Shown piece after piece: positions 27,212-36,830 of a DNA stretch of 64,000 nucleotides. Position numbers and translations under genes: made by a program. The notes below the pieces were generated by a model. It saw nothing but the letters and a program-made list of their open reading frames with translations. It was not told where the DNA came from and ran no database searches. The stretch covers positions 186,001-250,000 of the forward strand of contig CCMQ01000003.1 in the NCBI GenBank assembly GCA_000751835.1, in the 5' to 3' direction. Within the stretch, counting starts at the first letter, position 1, and each line of letters opens with the position of its first letter. The DNA is from Necropsobacter rosorum. Lineage in GTDB: Bacteria > Pseudomonadota > Gammaproteobacteria > Enterobacterales > Pasteurellaceae.

Positions 27212-28606
27212 ATGGAATTTCGTATTGAAAAAGACACCATGGGCGAAGTGAAAGTGCCTGCCGATAAATACTGGGCGGCGCAAACCGAGCGTTCGCGCAA
27301 CAATTTCAAAATCGGCCCTGCGGCCTCCATGCCGAAAGAAATTATTGAGGCCTTCGGCTATCTGAAAAAAGCCGCCGCCTACGCAAACTATGATTTAGGC
27401 GTGTTACCACTGGAAAAACGCGATCTGATCGCGCAGGCCTGTGATGAAATTCTGGCCGGCAAATTAGACGATCAATTCCCGCTGGTGATCTGGCAGACCG
27501 GTTCCGGTACGCAATCCAATATGAACCTGAACGAAGTGATCGCCAACCGCGCCCATGTGATCCACGGCGGCAAACTGGGCGAAAAATCCATTATTCACCC
27601 GAATGATGATGTCAACAAATCCCAGTCCTCCAACGATACCTATCCGACCGCCATGCATATTGCGGCGTACAAAAAAGTGGTGGAAGTCACCATTCCTTGC
27701 GTCGAACGTTTACAAAAAACCTTTGCGGCCAAATCCGAGGCGTTCAAAGATGTGGTTAAAATCGGGCGTACGCATTTAATGGACGCCACACCGCTGACAT
27801 TAGGTCAGGAATTTTCCGCTTATGCGGCGCAACTGCACTTCGGTTTGCTGGCGCTGAAAAACACCCTGCCGCATTTAAGCCAGCTGGCGCTGGGCGGTAC
27901 CGCCGTCGGCACCGGTTTAAATACGCCGAAAGGGTATGATGTGAAAGTGGCGGATTATATCGCCGAATTCACCGGCTTGCCGTTTATCACCGCGGAAAAT
28001 AAATTCGAAGCCTTAGCCACTCATGATGCGGTGGTGGAAACCCACGGCGCGCTGAAACAGCTGGCCATGTCTTTATTTAAAATCGCTAACGACATTCGTC
28101 TGCTGGCTTCCGGCCCGCGTTCCGGTATCGGCGAAATTCTGATTCCGGAAAACGAACCGGGTTCGTCCATCATGCCGGGGAAAGTCAATCCGACGCAATG
28201 CGAAGCCATGACCATGGTTTGCGCTCAAATACTCGGTAACGATACCACCGTTTCCTTTGCCGGTTCGCAGGGGCATTTCCAGTTAAATGTGTTCAAACCG
28301 GTAATGGCGGCGAATTTCTTGCAATCGGCGCAACTGCTGGCGGATGCCTGTGTTTCCTTCGACGAACACTGCGCCTCCGGCATTGAACCGAACTACCCGC
28401 GCATCAAAATGCAGCTGGATAATTCCTTAATGCTGGTGACCGCCCTCAATACCCATATCGGTTATGAGAATGCGGCCAAAATCGCCAAAACCGCGCATAA
28501 AAACGGCACCACGCTGAAAGAAGAAGCGGTGAATTTAGGTCTGCTCAGCGCAGAACAATTCGACGAATGGGTGCGGCCGGAAGATATGGTCGGCAGTTTA
28601 AAATAA
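27212..28606 (+). CDS. fumC: Fumarase class II
   Basis: This 464-residue iron-independent fumarase interconverts fumarate and malate. The superfamily signature [11 protein letters not shown] is present, as are [10 protein letters not shown] and the catalytic-His region [17 protein letters not shown]. coli FumC has 467 residues. ATG 27212 follows AAGAGGT with normal spacing. It is a single-gene unit between a CRP/FNR-like site and a hairpin. In succinate-producing Pasteurellaceae this enzyme supplies the reductive branch from malate to fumarate. Confidence 0.97.
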   Translation: MEFRIEKDTMGEVKVPADKYWAAQTERSRNNFKIGPAASMPKEIIEAFGYLKKAAAYANYDLGVLPLEKRDLIAQACDEILAGKLDDQFPLVIWQTGSGTQSNMNLNEVIANRAHVIHGGKLGEKSIIHPNDDVNKSQSSNDTYPTAMHIAAYKKVVEVTIPCVERLQKTFAAKSEAFKDVVKIGRTHLMDATPLTLGQEFSAYAAQLHFGLLALKNTLPHLSQLALGGTAVGTGLNTPKGYDVKVADYIAEFTGLPFITAENKFEALATHDAVVETHGALKQLAMSLFKIANDIRLLASGPRSGIGEILIPENEPGSSIMPGKVNPTQCEAMTMVCAQILGNDTTVSFAGSQGHFQLNVFKPVMAANFLQSAQLLADACVSFDEHCASGIEPNYPRIKMQLDNSLMLVTALNTHIGYENAAKIAKTAHKNGTTLKEEAVNLGLLSAEQFDEWVRPEDMVGSLK

Positions 28607-28630
28607 CCCCGCAAGGCAAAAAATAAGCGA

Positions 28631-28655
28631 AAGGCGAGAGCAATTCTCGCCTTTT
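28631..28655 (+). terminator. fumC terminator
   Basis: The 9-bp stem AAGGCGAGA/TCTCGCCTT has a 5-base loop and a short T tract, 25 bp after the fumC stop. Confidence 0.8.
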
Positions 28656-28703
28656 CCATATTTATTGATATAATCAGCCCATCATTTCTGTACTGGATAG
28701 ATT

Positions 28704-29318
28704 ATGAAATTTAACGCTTTTCTGTTATTGCTTTCCGGCTTATTTTCGACCGCACTTTCGGCGCACTGGACCAGTGTCGGCAATGCCGATTATAACTGGG
28801 GACCTTTTCATGTTTACACCGTCAGCCTGTACACCGAAAGCGGCGCTTATCAGGAAAATCAGCGCCCTTTAATGCTGTCGTTTAAATACGCCAAGCCGGT
28901 GGAAGGAAAAAGTTTCGCCATCAGTCTGGTTAAAGAAATGAATGCGCTAAACTTCAATAAAGACAGCTCGGCGGCATGGCTGAAAAAAATGCAGGAAATC
29001 TTTCCCGATTTTTCACCGAACGACGTATTAAGTTATATTGCGCTGGCGGATCGCGGCTATTTTATTTTAAACGACACGATTTTGGCTCATGAATTCGACG
29101 ACCAGTTCAATCAGGCGTTAATCGCCGTCTGGCTGTCGCCGCAAAGCAGTTATGCGCAGCTGCAAAATCAGCTATTGGGCAAGGAAAAACGCGCTCATGA
29201 TGATCAAACGGAAAAACTGATGGCGACCCCGGAAGTCAAGCAGCTCAATGAAGAAGATGCCGATCCGCAACTGCCGCCGAATTTTGAAATGGAAAACCGT
29301 AGCAAAGACGCTTCATAA
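28704..29318 (+). CDS. Periplasmic chalcone-isomerase-like protein
   Basis: This 204-residue protein has a signal peptide (MKFNAFLLLLSGLFSTALSA, cleaved near 20). The family pattern of bacterial chalcone-isomerase-like proteins follows: WGPFHVYTVSLYTESG near the mature N-terminus, LSFKYAKPVEG, and a lone A/W-rich helix near 145. The C-terminal ~30 residues are polar and acidic, probably disordered. Bacterial members do not have known isomerase activity. An uptake signal overlaps the signal-peptide codons. It faces ycfP tail to tail. Confidence 0.7.
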   Translation: MKFNAFLLLLSGLFSTALSAHWTSVGNADYNWGPFHVYTVSLYTESGAYQENQRPLMLSFKYAKPVEGKSFAISLVKEMNALNFNKDSSAAWLKKMQEIFPDFSPNDVLSYIALADRGYFILNDTILAHEFDDQFNQALIAVWLSPQSSYAQLQNQLLGKEKRAHDDQTEKLMATPEVKQLNEEDADPQLPPNFEMENRSKDAS

Positions 29319-29350
29319 CAAACCGGCAGCCTCGCCCGCCGGTGCCAATA

Positions 29351-29887
29351 TTAAGCTTTAAATTGTTTCAAACGCTGTAAATGGTGGGAGATGGTTTTGA
29401 ATTTATGGCTTTCCGCCGCATCCCAAATCACTTCATAAAACGGCGATAAGATTTGTGCGCTGCGCTGAGAATCCAGTATTTCATCCTGTGTGGATAAAAA
29501 TACCAGACAATGCCCCTTATTTTTCAGCCGGAAATTTGCCACGCATTTGGTGGCGATATCTTCATATTCTTCCGGCCGATCGATTTTACCGCTCATATTT
29601 TCATTCGGAAATAAATTCGGGTTGAATATCGCCTGTTTGATCCCGCACAAAAAACCGATGCGCTCCGCCCAATAACCGCCCAGTCCGACCCCGCAAATCA
29701 GCGGCTTGGGATCGCGGCTTTCCGACACCAGTTTATGCACTTCATTCAGCAAAAACTGCATATCATGGCGCGGATGCAAGGTGCTGTAATTGACAAACCG
29801 CACATCGTCATCAATAAATTTCAGCTGCATAATTTTTTCGTAGTTACCCGGACTACTGGAATCAAACCCGTGTAAATAAATAATCAT
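29351..29887 (-). CDS. ycfP: YcfP family (UPF0227) esterase-like protein
   Basis: This 178-residue alpha/beta-hydrolase-like protein starts [18 protein letters not shown], the hallmark of the YcfP family, with the nucleophile-elbow equivalent [14 protein letters not shown] (about 65-78). In that segment a Gly-x-Gly-Leu-Gly arrangement replaces a classical G-x-S-x-G, so hydrolase activity is not certain. The C-terminal HKF motif ([10 protein letters not shown]) is conserved. In E. coli the gene lies by nagZ; here it is alone. The product's role is unknown. Confidence 0.85.
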   Translation of the reverse strand: MIIYLHGFDSSSPGNYEKIMQLKFIDDDVRFVNYSTLHPRHDMQFLLNEVHKLVSESRDPKPLICGVGLGGYWAERIGFLCGIKQAIFNPNLFPNENMSGKIDRPEEYEDIATKCVANFRLKNKGHCLVFLSTQDEILDSQRSAQILSPFYEVIWDAAESHKFKTISHHLQRLKQFKA

Positions 29888-30046
29888 GATAACTCCTTAC
29901 TTATTGTGCTATGGTTTCGTGCATGCGGGGAAAATATCTCTGTGGTGTCGCAACGAACATTTTAATACCGGCGGCATAATATGAAAAGCAAAACCGCCGC
30001 TTTTTTCACCGCACTTCGGCGCACCGGCAGCAACCTGCCATGCCGC

Positions 30047-30952
30047 CTACGCCGCCGAACGCCATTTTTTCTCAACATAGGCGATCATTTGCAGCGCAAT
30101 ATCCAGCCCGCTGGTTTTTTCGATCATTTCCAGCCCCGGACTGGCGTTTACTTCCAGCACCAACAGGCCTTGAGCGGAGCGGATCAAATCCACCCCCGCC
30201 ACATCCAGCCCCAGCGTTTTGGCCGCTTTCACGGCAATGGCTTTTTCCGCCTCGCTCAGGCTGACTTTTTCCGCGCTACCGCCACGGTGAAAATTGGCTC
30301 TGAACTCACCGTTTTGTCCGATGCGCTGCATGCTGGCCACCACCTGCTCGCCCACCACAAAGCAACGAAAATCAGTGCCGTTGGCTTCGGCAATAAAGTC
30401 CTGCAACAGCACCGGCACATTGGTATGCGTCAACGTTTCCAGAATACTGACCGCACTTTGCGCCTTATCCGCCAGAATCACCCCGATGCCCTGCGCACCG
30501 TTTAAGGTTTTCAAAATGGTCGGCGAACCGATACGATTCACCGCCTGCGTGGCCTGAAATTCGCAGCCGGAAAGCGCCGACGGCGGCAGCGCGATGCCGG
30601 CCGTTGCCAATAATTGCAGGCTGCGCCATTTATCCCGCGCGTTTAAAAACGCCGTTTCATCGTTTAAACAAAGCACGTTTTGTGCCGCAAAATGGCGCAA
30701 CACCGCACAGCCCATTTGCGTGCTGGCCGAGCCGAAACGCGGAATAACCGCGTCGTATTGCGGTAATACATACGGCTCGGCGTCCGCGTTGTGCTGATAA
30801 TACAACTGAAAGTGCGGTGAATTTTGCGCCAGTTTCAACAAACAGCGGTTCGGATCCAATATATCCATTTGGTGCCCGCTCTCCTGTGCCGCTTCTTTCA
30901 GACGCCGGCAGCTGTATAAGCGCGGTTCGCGGCATAGCATTAATAATTTCAT
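30047..30952 (-). CDS. rimK: RimK, ATP-grasp glutamate ligase
   Basis: This 301-residue ATP-grasp enzyme adds glutamate residues to the C-terminus of ribosomal protein S6 (and can make poly-glutamate). The start [18 protein letters not shown], the [12 protein letters not shown] nucleotide-binding loop and the C-terminal [14 protein letters not shown] metal site are all characteristic. E. coli RimK has 300 residues. It begins 6 bp after nfsA; the nfsA-rimK pair is conserved with E. coli, where grxA is also adjacent. Confidence 0.93.
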   Translation of the reverse strand: MKLLMLCREPRLYSCRRLKEAAQESGHQMDILDPNRCLLKLAQNSPHFQLYYQHNADAEPYVLPQYDAVIPRFGSASTQMGCAVLRHFAAQNVLCLNDETAFLNARDKWRSLQLLATAGIALPPSALSGCEFQATQAVNRIGSPTILKTLNGAQGIGVILADKAQSAVSILETLTHTNVPVLLQDFIAEANGTDFRCFVVGEQVVASMQRIGQNGEFRANFHRGGSAEKVSLSEAEKAIAVKAAKTLGLDVAGVDLIRSAQGLLVLEVNASPGLEMIEKTSGLDIALQMIAYVEKKWRSAA

Positions 30953-30958
30953 GATTCC

Positions 30959-31693
30959 CTACTTTTTCACAAATCCTTGTTTTTGCAGATAACCCAACAC
31001 GCCCGGACGCACCGGTTTGGACAAGGTTTTAATCACATTTTTCGACCAGTCCATGTCGATGGCACTGCGTTTTTGATAATAATCGGCCACTTGGGCATTG
31101 TACCTTTCCAGCAATGAGCAATCCAAAGGCTGATAAGTGTTTTCAAAAAACATCGCCGCCGGCGGTAAACGCGGTTTTAACGGCGGATCCTGATCCGGAT
31201 AGCCCAAGCATAAGCCGACCATCGGCAAGGTGTGCGGCGGTAATGCTAACAGTTCGCCGACCTGTTCCATTTGATTGCGCAACGAGCCGATAAACACCCC
31301 GCCCAGCCCGAGACTTTCCGCCGCGATCATCACATTCTGCGCCATAATGCCGGTGTCCACCGCGCCGATTTGCAGCAGCTCGGCATAATCCAGCTGCGCC
31401 TGCGGGCAAATCTGTTTATGTTTATGAAAATCCACACAAAACACCCAAAATTCCGGCGCACTTTTGACATATTCCTGATTGGAACAGCACCGCATGAGCG
31501 CCTCGCGCAACGCCGGGTCGGTCACCCGGATAATGGAGACGCATTGCAAATGATTAGAGGTCGAAGCAAAGCGGGCGGCATCCACCAGCTTGCTGATAAT
31601 CTGCCCGTCGATGGGCTGCGCGGTGAATTTGCGGATAGAACGGTGGGATAAAATACAATCTAAGGTTGATGAAGCGGTTTTTTGTGCTGTCAT
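30959..31693 (-). CDS. nfsA: Oxygen-insensitive NADPH nitroreductase
   Basis: This 244-residue FMN flavoprotein of the NfsA/FRP family reduces nitroaromatics and quinones. Signatures are SHRSIRKFTAQPI near the N-terminus, DAARFASTSNHLQCVSIIRV, and AAESLGLGGVFIGSLRN. The frame opens at 31777, but ATG 31693 (MTAQKT) with GGAAACC before it matches the family length (E. coli 240). The gene starts divergently from grxA and runs into rimK, as in the E. coli grxA-nfsA-rimK cluster. Confidence 0.93.
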   Translation of the reverse strand: MTAQKTASSTLDCILSHRSIRKFTAQPIDGQIISKLVDAARFASTSNHLQCVSIIRVTDPALREALMRCCSNQEYVKSAPEFWVFCVDFHKHKQICPQAQLDYAELLQIGAVDTGIMAQNVMIAAESLGLGGVFIGSLRNQMEQVGELLALPPHTLPMVGLCLGYPDQDPPLKPRLPPAAMFFENTYQPLDCSLLERYNAQVADYYQKRSAIDMDWSKNVIKTLSKPVRPGVLGYLQKQGFVKK

Positions 31694-31826
31694 AATCGGT
31701 TTCCGTGAGTCGTTTTTTCTTCCATATATTACACCAATCGCAACAATGCGGAAAAACGCTTTATCATTTTTCCGCAAATCGGGTAAAATTCTTACGATTT
31801 TTATACAACCAAAAAGGAAATGAATT

Positions 31827-32090
31827 ATGTTCGTTGTTATTTTCGGCCGTCCGGGCTGTCCTTATTGTGTACGGGCAAAAAATCTGGCGGAAAAACTCAA
31901 AAACACGTTGCCGGATTTTGATTACCGTTATGTGGATATTATTGCCGAAGGCATCAGCAAAGCGGATTTATCCGCCTCGGTGGGCAAACCGGTAGAAACC
32001 GTGCCGCAGATTTTTATTGATGAAAAACCGATCGGCGGCTGCACGGATTTCGAAGCCTTAATGAAAGCGCAGTTCAACGTTGTGGCATAA
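31827..32090 (+). CDS. grxA: Glutaredoxin 1
   Basis: This 87-residue thioredoxin-fold protein has the redox motif CPYC at residues 11-14 and the cis-Pro motif TVPQIFI. It reduces ribonucleotide reductase and other disulfides at the expense of glutathione. E. coli Grx1 has 85 residues. ATG 31827 follows AAGGAAATGAATT. It is divergent from nfsA and ends at a hairpin made of paired uptake signals. Confidence 0.95.
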   Translation: MFVVIFGRPGCPYCVRAKNLAEKLKNTLPDFDYRYVDIIAEGISKADLSASVGKPVETVPQIFIDEKPIGGCTDFEALMKAQFNVVA

Positions 32091-32109
32091 ATGCGTTGAT
32101 AGATGCAAT

Positions 32110-32136
32110 AAAGTGCGGTGATTTTCACCGCACTTT
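32110..32136 (+). terminator. grxA terminator built from inverted uptake signals
   Basis: Uptake signals at 32111-32119 and 32127-32135 are inverted and give a 12-bp stem with a 3-base loop, followed by a T-rich end. It lies 20 bp after the grxA stop. Confidence 0.8.
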
Positions 32137-32171
32137 TACGTTGACGAAAATTTTGCTTGCATATTTGCCCG

Positions 32172-32210
32172 AATGAATATAAATTCACTAAAAATGAATA
32201 ATTATATATA
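32172..32210 (+). promoter_or_regulatory. Two ARG boxes (ArgR operator) before argA
   Basis: TGAATATAAATTCA (32174-32187) is a perfect match to the ARG box core TGAAT-W4-ATTCA. A second, weaker box TGAATAATTATATA starts exactly 21 bp later (32195-32208). ArgR hexamers bind pairs of boxes on one face of the helix at this distance. The second box runs into the argA ribosome site, so arginine should repress argA. Confidence 0.8.
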
Positions 32211-32219
32211 GGAATGGTT

Positions 32220-33536
32220 ATGCGCAGCACAGAATTAGTTCAATGGTTCAGACAGTCCACGCCTTATGTGAATATGCACCGGGGCAAAACCTTTGTCATC
32301 ATGCTTGACGGCGATACCGTCGCCAGTCCTAATTTTATCAATATTATCAATGACATCAGTTTACTGCATAGCCTCGGCATCAAACTGGTTATCGTCTTCG
32401 GCGCACGTTGTCAGATCAATCAATTACTGCAACAGCATAATATTCAGTCCGTTTATCACAAAAATATCCGCATCACCGATCCGCGCACCCTTGAACTGGT
32501 CAAACAGGCGGTGGGGAAACTGCATTATGATATCGCCGCCCGTTTATCCCTGCGCCTGCCGCATTCGCCGCTGATTAATGTGGTCAGCAGCAATTTTATT
32601 CTGGCTCAGCCGATCGGGGTGGACGACGGCGTGGATTATATGTTGAGCGGTAAAATCCGCCGCATTGATACGGACAATATCAGACAGCAACTGGAACGGG
32701 GCGCTATCGTATTGTTAGGCCCGATTGCGCCTTCCGTCACCGGCGAGACGTTCAATCTGCCGTTTGAGGAAATCGCCACGCAGGTGGCAATTAAACTCAA
32801 GGCGGAGAAACTGATCGGTTTTTCCGCCACCCAAGGGATTCTGGATGATACACAAATGCCGATTTCGGATCTGCTGCCGCAGGATGCCGCCAAGCATTTG
32901 CAGGCGCTGATTGAAGATAATCGCTATCACAGCTCACAGGCGCGTTTCTTACAGGCTGCGATTGATGTCTGCCGCGCCGGGGTGAAACGTTCGCACCTGC
33001 TCAGTTATGAAGAAGACGGCTCTTTATTGCAGGAATTATTCACCCGCGACGGTGTGGGCACCCAGCTTTCGATGGAAAGTTCCGAGCATATCCGCATTGC
33101 CACCGTGGCGGATATTCCGGGCCTGCTGGAATTAATCCGCCCGCTCGAACAGCTGGGTATTCTGGTTAAACGATCACGCGAACAGCTGGAAATGGATATC
33201 GCCAATTACACCATTATTGATCGCGACGGCGTGATTATCGCCTGCGCGGCGCTTAATCTCTATGCGGCCGAGAACATGGCGGAAATGGCCTGCGTGGCGG
33301 TACATCCGGATTATCGTAATTCCTCCCGCGGCGATATTCTGCTGGAAGCGATCCAAAAACGGGCGCGCGAAGCGGGCATCGGCAAACTGTTCGTGCTCAC
33401 CACCCGCACCGTACACTGGTTTCAGGAACGGGGATTCCGCCTGGCCGGGATTGAAGATTTACCGAAATATAAACGGGATAATTATAATTACCAGCGCCGC
33501 TCTAAAATTTTAATTCAGGATTTAAGCGCACAATAA
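32220..33536 (+). CDS. argA: N-acetylglutamate synthase
   Basis: This 438-residue protein catalyses the first step of arginine synthesis. It has an N-terminal amino-acid-kinase fold ([13 protein letters not shown], then [19 protein letters not shown]) and a C-terminal GNAT domain from about 290 ([19 protein letters not shown]). E. coli ArgA has 443 residues. An ATG at 32214 lies directly against the AGGA ribosome site, so the ATG at 32220, with 6-base spacing, is the better start. Arginine probably inhibits the enzyme and, through the ARG boxes, represses the gene. Confidence 0.95.
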   Translation: MRSTELVQWFRQSTPYVNMHRGKTFVIMLDGDTVASPNFINIINDISLLHSLGIKLVIVFGARCQINQLLQQHNIQSVYHKNIRITDPRTLELVKQAVGKLHYDIAARLSLRLPHSPLINVVSSNFILAQPIGVDDGVDYMLSGKIRRIDTDNIRQQLERGAIVLLGPIAPSVTGETFNLPFEEIATQVAIKLKAEKLIGFSATQGILDDTQMPISDLLPQDAAKHLQALIEDNRYHSSQARFLQAAIDVCRAGVKRSHLLSYEEDGSLLQELFTRDGVGTQLSMESSEHIRIATVADIPGLLELIRPLEQLGILVKRSREQLEMDIANYTIIDRDGVIIACAALNLYAAENMAEMACVAVHPDYRNSSRGDILLEAIQKRAREAGIGKLFVLTTRTVHWFQERGFRLAGIEDLPKYKRDNYNYQRRSKILIQDLSAQ

Positions 33537-33586
33537 CGGCGGCAATAGCCACAAATTTTCTCCCCGCGGCAATAAAACACCGCACC

Positions 33587-33612
33587 AAAACGGAGTGCTT
33601 GTCCGTTTTTTG
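33587..33612 (+). terminator. argA terminator
   Basis: The stem AAAACGGA/TCCGTTTT with a 7-base loop is followed by T residues, about 50 bp after the argA stop. The rest of the 33537-33762 gap holds no recognisable gene. Confidence 0.75.
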
Positions 33613-33762
33613 TTTAATGTACGTCATCGGCCGATCCGATACCTGATGCAAGATACCGTACCGGGCGACGGCGGTACAGCCTCCCCTTTCTTGTTAGGTG
33701 CAAGTGGGTCATTTTTTTGTTAAAATTCCCGGCAAATTTGACGTTTAACTACAGAAAACAAC

Positions 33763-35661
33763 ATGACAGATAATTATTCCGCCAATGAAATTACGGTGTT
33801 AAAAGATCTTGAGCCGGTACAACTGCGCCCCGGCATGTACACCGACACCAGCCGCCCTAATCACCTTGCCCAAGAAGTCATTGACAACAGCGTGGATGAA
33901 GCGCTGGCGGGTTATGCCGATAAAATCGACGTGATTTTACATAAAGATCAATCGCTGGAAGTGATTGATAACGGCCGCGGCATGCCGGTGGATATTCACC
34001 CGACGGAAAAGGTGTCCGGCGTGGAAGTGATTATGACCAAACTGCACGCCGGCGGTAAATTCTCCAATAAAAACTACGAATTTTCCGGCGGCCTGCACGG
34101 GGTCGGCATCTCCGTCGTCAACGCCCTGTCCGAGCGGGTGGATGTCACCATTAAACGCAACGGGCAGATTTATAAAATCGCCTTTGAAAACGGGGTAAAA
34201 ACCGAAGAACTGACCGTGATCGGCACCTGCGGGCGGCGCAATACGGGTACCACCGTACATTTCAAACCGAATCCGAAATATTTCGACAGCAGCAATTTTT
34301 CCGTCACCCGCTTGCGCCATTTGCTGCGCGCCAAAGCGGTGCTGTGTTCCGGGTTGGAAATCCGCTTTATCGATAAAATCAACGACAGTGAAGAAAGCTG
34401 GCTGTATCAGGACGGCTTATCGGATTATCTGAGCGAAGCGGTGCAAAACAGCGTTACGCTGCCGGCGGTTCCTTTCGTCGGTGATTTCAAAACGGACAAA
34501 GAAACCGCCAGCTGGGCATTGCTCTGGCTGCCGGAGGGCGGCGAATTACTGGGCGAAAGCTATGTTAATCTGATCCCCACCATTCAGGGCGGAACGCATG
34601 TCAACGGCTTGCGTCAGGGATTGCTGGATGCGATGCGCGAATTCTGCGAATTCCGCAATCTGCTGCCGCGCGGGGTTAAACTGACCGCGGATGATATCTG
34701 GGAACGCTGCGCTTATGTGCTGTCAATCAAAATGCAGGACCCGCAGTTTGCCGGTCAGACTAAGGAACGTCTGTCCTCGCGCCAAAGTGCGGTGTTTGTC
34801 AGCGGCGTGGTGAAAGATGCCTTCAGTTTATGGCTGAATCAAAACGTACAGGAAGCGGAAGAACTGGCGAAACTGGCCATCAGTTCCGCCGAACGTCGCT
34901 TGCGGGCGGCAAAAAAAGTGGTACGCAAAAAACTGGTCAGCGGCCCGGCGTTACCGGGTAAACTGGCGGATTGCAGTCAGCAGGATTCCGCGCGCACGGA
35001 GCTGTTTCTGGTGGAAGGCGATTCCGCCGGCGGTTCCGCCAAACAGGCGCGCGATCGCGAATATCAGGCGATTTTGCCCCTGCGCGGTAAAATTCTGAAT
35101 ACTTGGGAAGTTTCGGCGGATCAAGTGCTCGGCTCGCAGGAAGTGCATGATATCGCCGTGGCGTTGGGTATCGATCCCGACAGTGACGATCTTTCCCAGC
35201 TGCGTTACGGCAAAGTCTGTATCCTCGCCGATGCGGACTCCGACGGGCTGCATATCGCCACCTTGCTGTGCGCGCTGTTTCTGCGCCATTTTCCGAAACT
35301 GGTGCGTGAGGGGCATGTTCATGTGGCGATGCCGCCTCTGTACCGCATTGATTTAGGCAATGAAGTCTTTTATGCGCTGGATGAAGGCGAAAAAGAAGGC
35401 ATTTTGGATCGCCTGAAAAACAAAAAAGGCAAACTGAATGTACAGCGTTTCAAAGGGCTGGGTGAGATGAATCCGAACCAGCTGCGCGAAACCACCATGG
35501 ATCCGAACACCCGCCGACTGGTTCAGCTGACCTTTGAGCAGGACGCACAGACCGCCGACGAAACCCTCGAATTAATGGATATGCTGCTGGCCAAAAAACG
35601 CGCGGAAGATCGCAAAAACTGGCTGCAAATCAACGGCGATCAGGTCGATCTCACAGTCTAA
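33763..35661 (+). CDS. parE: Topoisomerase IV subunit B
   Basis: These 632 residues (E. coli ParE 630) form the ATPase half of topoisomerase IV, which unlinks daughter chromosomes. The GHKL ATPase motifs are visible (EVIDNSVDEA, DNGRGMPVD, GGLHGVGISVVNALS). The C-terminal TOPRIM metal site is VEGDSAGGSA with LADADSDG. The start MTDNYSANEITVLKDLEPV matches the family. An uptake signal lies in the coding region near 34790. The following nirK gene starts 16 bp after the stop, so the two are probably cotranscribed. Confidence 0.97.
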   Translation: MTDNYSANEITVLKDLEPVQLRPGMYTDTSRPNHLAQEVIDNSVDEALAGYADKIDVILHKDQSLEVIDNGRGMPVDIHPTEKVSGVEVIMTKLHAGGKFSNKNYEFSGGLHGVGISVVNALSERVDVTIKRNGQIYKIAFENGVKTEELTVIGTCGRRNTGTTVHFKPNPKYFDSSNFSVTRLRHLLRAKAVLCSGLEIRFIDKINDSEESWLYQDGLSDYLSEAVQNSVTLPAVPFVGDFKTDKETASWALLWLPEGGELLGESYVNLIPTIQGGTHVNGLRQGLLDAMREFCEFRNLLPRGVKLTADDIWERCAYVLSIKMQDPQFAGQTKERLSSRQSAVFVSGVVKDAFSLWLNQNVQEAEELAKLAISSAERRLRAAKKVVRKKLVSGPALPGKLADCSQQDSARTELFLVEGDSAGGSAKQARDREYQAILPLRGKILNTWEVSADQVLGSQEVHDIAVALGIDPDSDDLSQLRYGKVCILADADSDGLHIATLLCALFLRHFPKLVREGHVHVAMPPLYRIDLGNEVFYALDEGEKEGILDRLKNKKGKLNVQRFKGLGEMNPNQLRETTMDPNTRRLVQLTFEQDAQTADETLELMDMLLAKKRAEDRKNWLQINGDQVDLTV

Positions 35662-35677
35662 ACGGAGGACATTCCCT

Positions 35678-36772
35678 ATGCGACAAACCATTGTATCCCT
35701 TATCATCGGCGCCGTTTTCGCCATTAGCGCACCCGCTTTAGCCGCGACGCCTGAAACGGCCAAAAGTGCGGTAGAAAATCCGGCCGTTTCCGAGCTGCCG
35801 GTGATTGAAGCGGAACTGACACCGGCGCCGCATGTTCCGAAAGCGCTTAACCGCACCACGCCGGCCAAAGTGATTGTAAAACTGGAAGCGCTGGAAAAGA
35901 TCATGGACATTATGCCGGAGGTACAGTTTAAATACTGGACCTTTAACGGCACCACGCCGGCACCGTTTATCCGGGTGCGCGAAGGAGACACGGTGGAGGT
36001 TCATTTGTCCAATCCGGTCAACTCAAAACTGGCGCACAGCCTTGATTTTCATTCCGCCGCCGCGCCGGAAGGTACCGCGACGGTAAGCAATACGGCGCCC
36101 GGTCATACCAGTATTTACAGCTTTAAAGTATTATCGCCCGGGTTGTACCTTTATCACTGCGCGGCAATGCCGGGAGCCGGCATTCATATCGGCAAAGGCA
36201 TGTTCGGTTTAATGCTGGTGGAACCGAAAGCAGGATTACCGCCGGCGGACAAAGAATTTTATATCGTACAAAATGAATTCTATACCCGCGGCGCTTTCGG
36301 TGAAAAAGGCCTGCAAGTGTTCAGCCCGGAAAAAGCCGCCTACGAACTGCCCGATTATGTGGTATTCAACGGCCATTACGGCGCGCTGACGGAAGATAAG
36401 GCGCTGCACGCCAACGTGGGCGACAAAATCCGTTTTTATGTAGGCAACGCCGGGCCGAATAAAGCCTCCGCTTTTCATTTGATCGGCAAAGCCTTCGATA
36501 CCGTTTATGTGGAAGGCGGTTCGCTGCGCAATCAGCATGTACAGACCACACTGATCCCGCCGGGCGGTGCGACGATAACGGAGGTCAGCATTCCGGTGCC
36601 CGGCCGCTACAGTTTTATCGATCATTCGATTTTCCGCGCAGATAAAGGCGCCAGAGGAACGCTGATCGTCACGGGAGAGGAAAATCCGGCGATTTTCAGC
36701 GGCAAAATCAAAGATGAAATCTACCAGCAACGCAATCCCGATGCCGATACCGACAGCGGATTCCAGCATTAA
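35678..36772 (+). CDS. Copper nitrite reductase, NirK/AniA family
   Basis: This 364-residue exported two-cupredoxin enzyme reduces nitrite to nitric oxide. A cleavable signal peptide (about 1-23, ending APALAA) replaces the lipobox of Neisseria AniA. Type 1 copper ligands are His120, Cys161, His170 and Met175. Type 2 ligands are His125, His160 and His316. The catalytic Asp123 and His267 are also present, so the enzyme should be active. CGGAGGA precedes the ATG. It sits between parE and parC, an odd place for a respiratory gene. An uptake signal (35764-35772) falls in the linker after the signal peptide. Confidence 0.92.
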   Translation: MRQTIVSLIIGAVFAISAPALAATPETAKSAVENPAVSELPVIEAELTPAPHVPKALNRTTPAKVIVKLEALEKIMDIMPEVQFKYWTFNGTTPAPFIRVREGDTVEVHLSNPVNSKLAHSLDFHSAAAPEGTATVSNTAPGHTSIYSFKVLSPGLYLYHCAAMPGAGIHIGKGMFGLMLVEPKAGLPPADKEFYIVQNEFYTRGAFGEKGLQVFSPEKAAYELPDYVVFNGHYGALTEDKALHANVGDKIRFYVGNAGPNKASAFHLIGKAFDTVYVEGGSLRNQHVQTTLIPPGGATITEVSIPVPGRYSFIDHSIFRADKGARGTLIVTGEENPAIFSGKIKDEIYQQRNPDADTDSGFQH

Positions 36773-36789
36773 AAAATAATTAAAAAACC

Positions 36790-36807
36790 GACCGCACTTT
36801 TGCGGTC
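36790..36807 (+). terminator. Hairpin containing an uptake signal after nirK
   Basis: The stem GACCGCA/TGCGGTC with a 4-base loop contains one uptake signal and sits 18 bp after nirK and 24 bp before parC. There is no long T run after it, so read-through into parC is likely. Confidence 0.5.
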
Positions 36808-36830
36808 ATTACAAAACAGAAACAGAGTTT

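Noticed and set aside
29981-30505. 174-codon plus-strand frame antisense to rimK
   Set aside because: It overlaps nearly half of the RimK catalytic domain on the other strand; a shadow of biased codon use.
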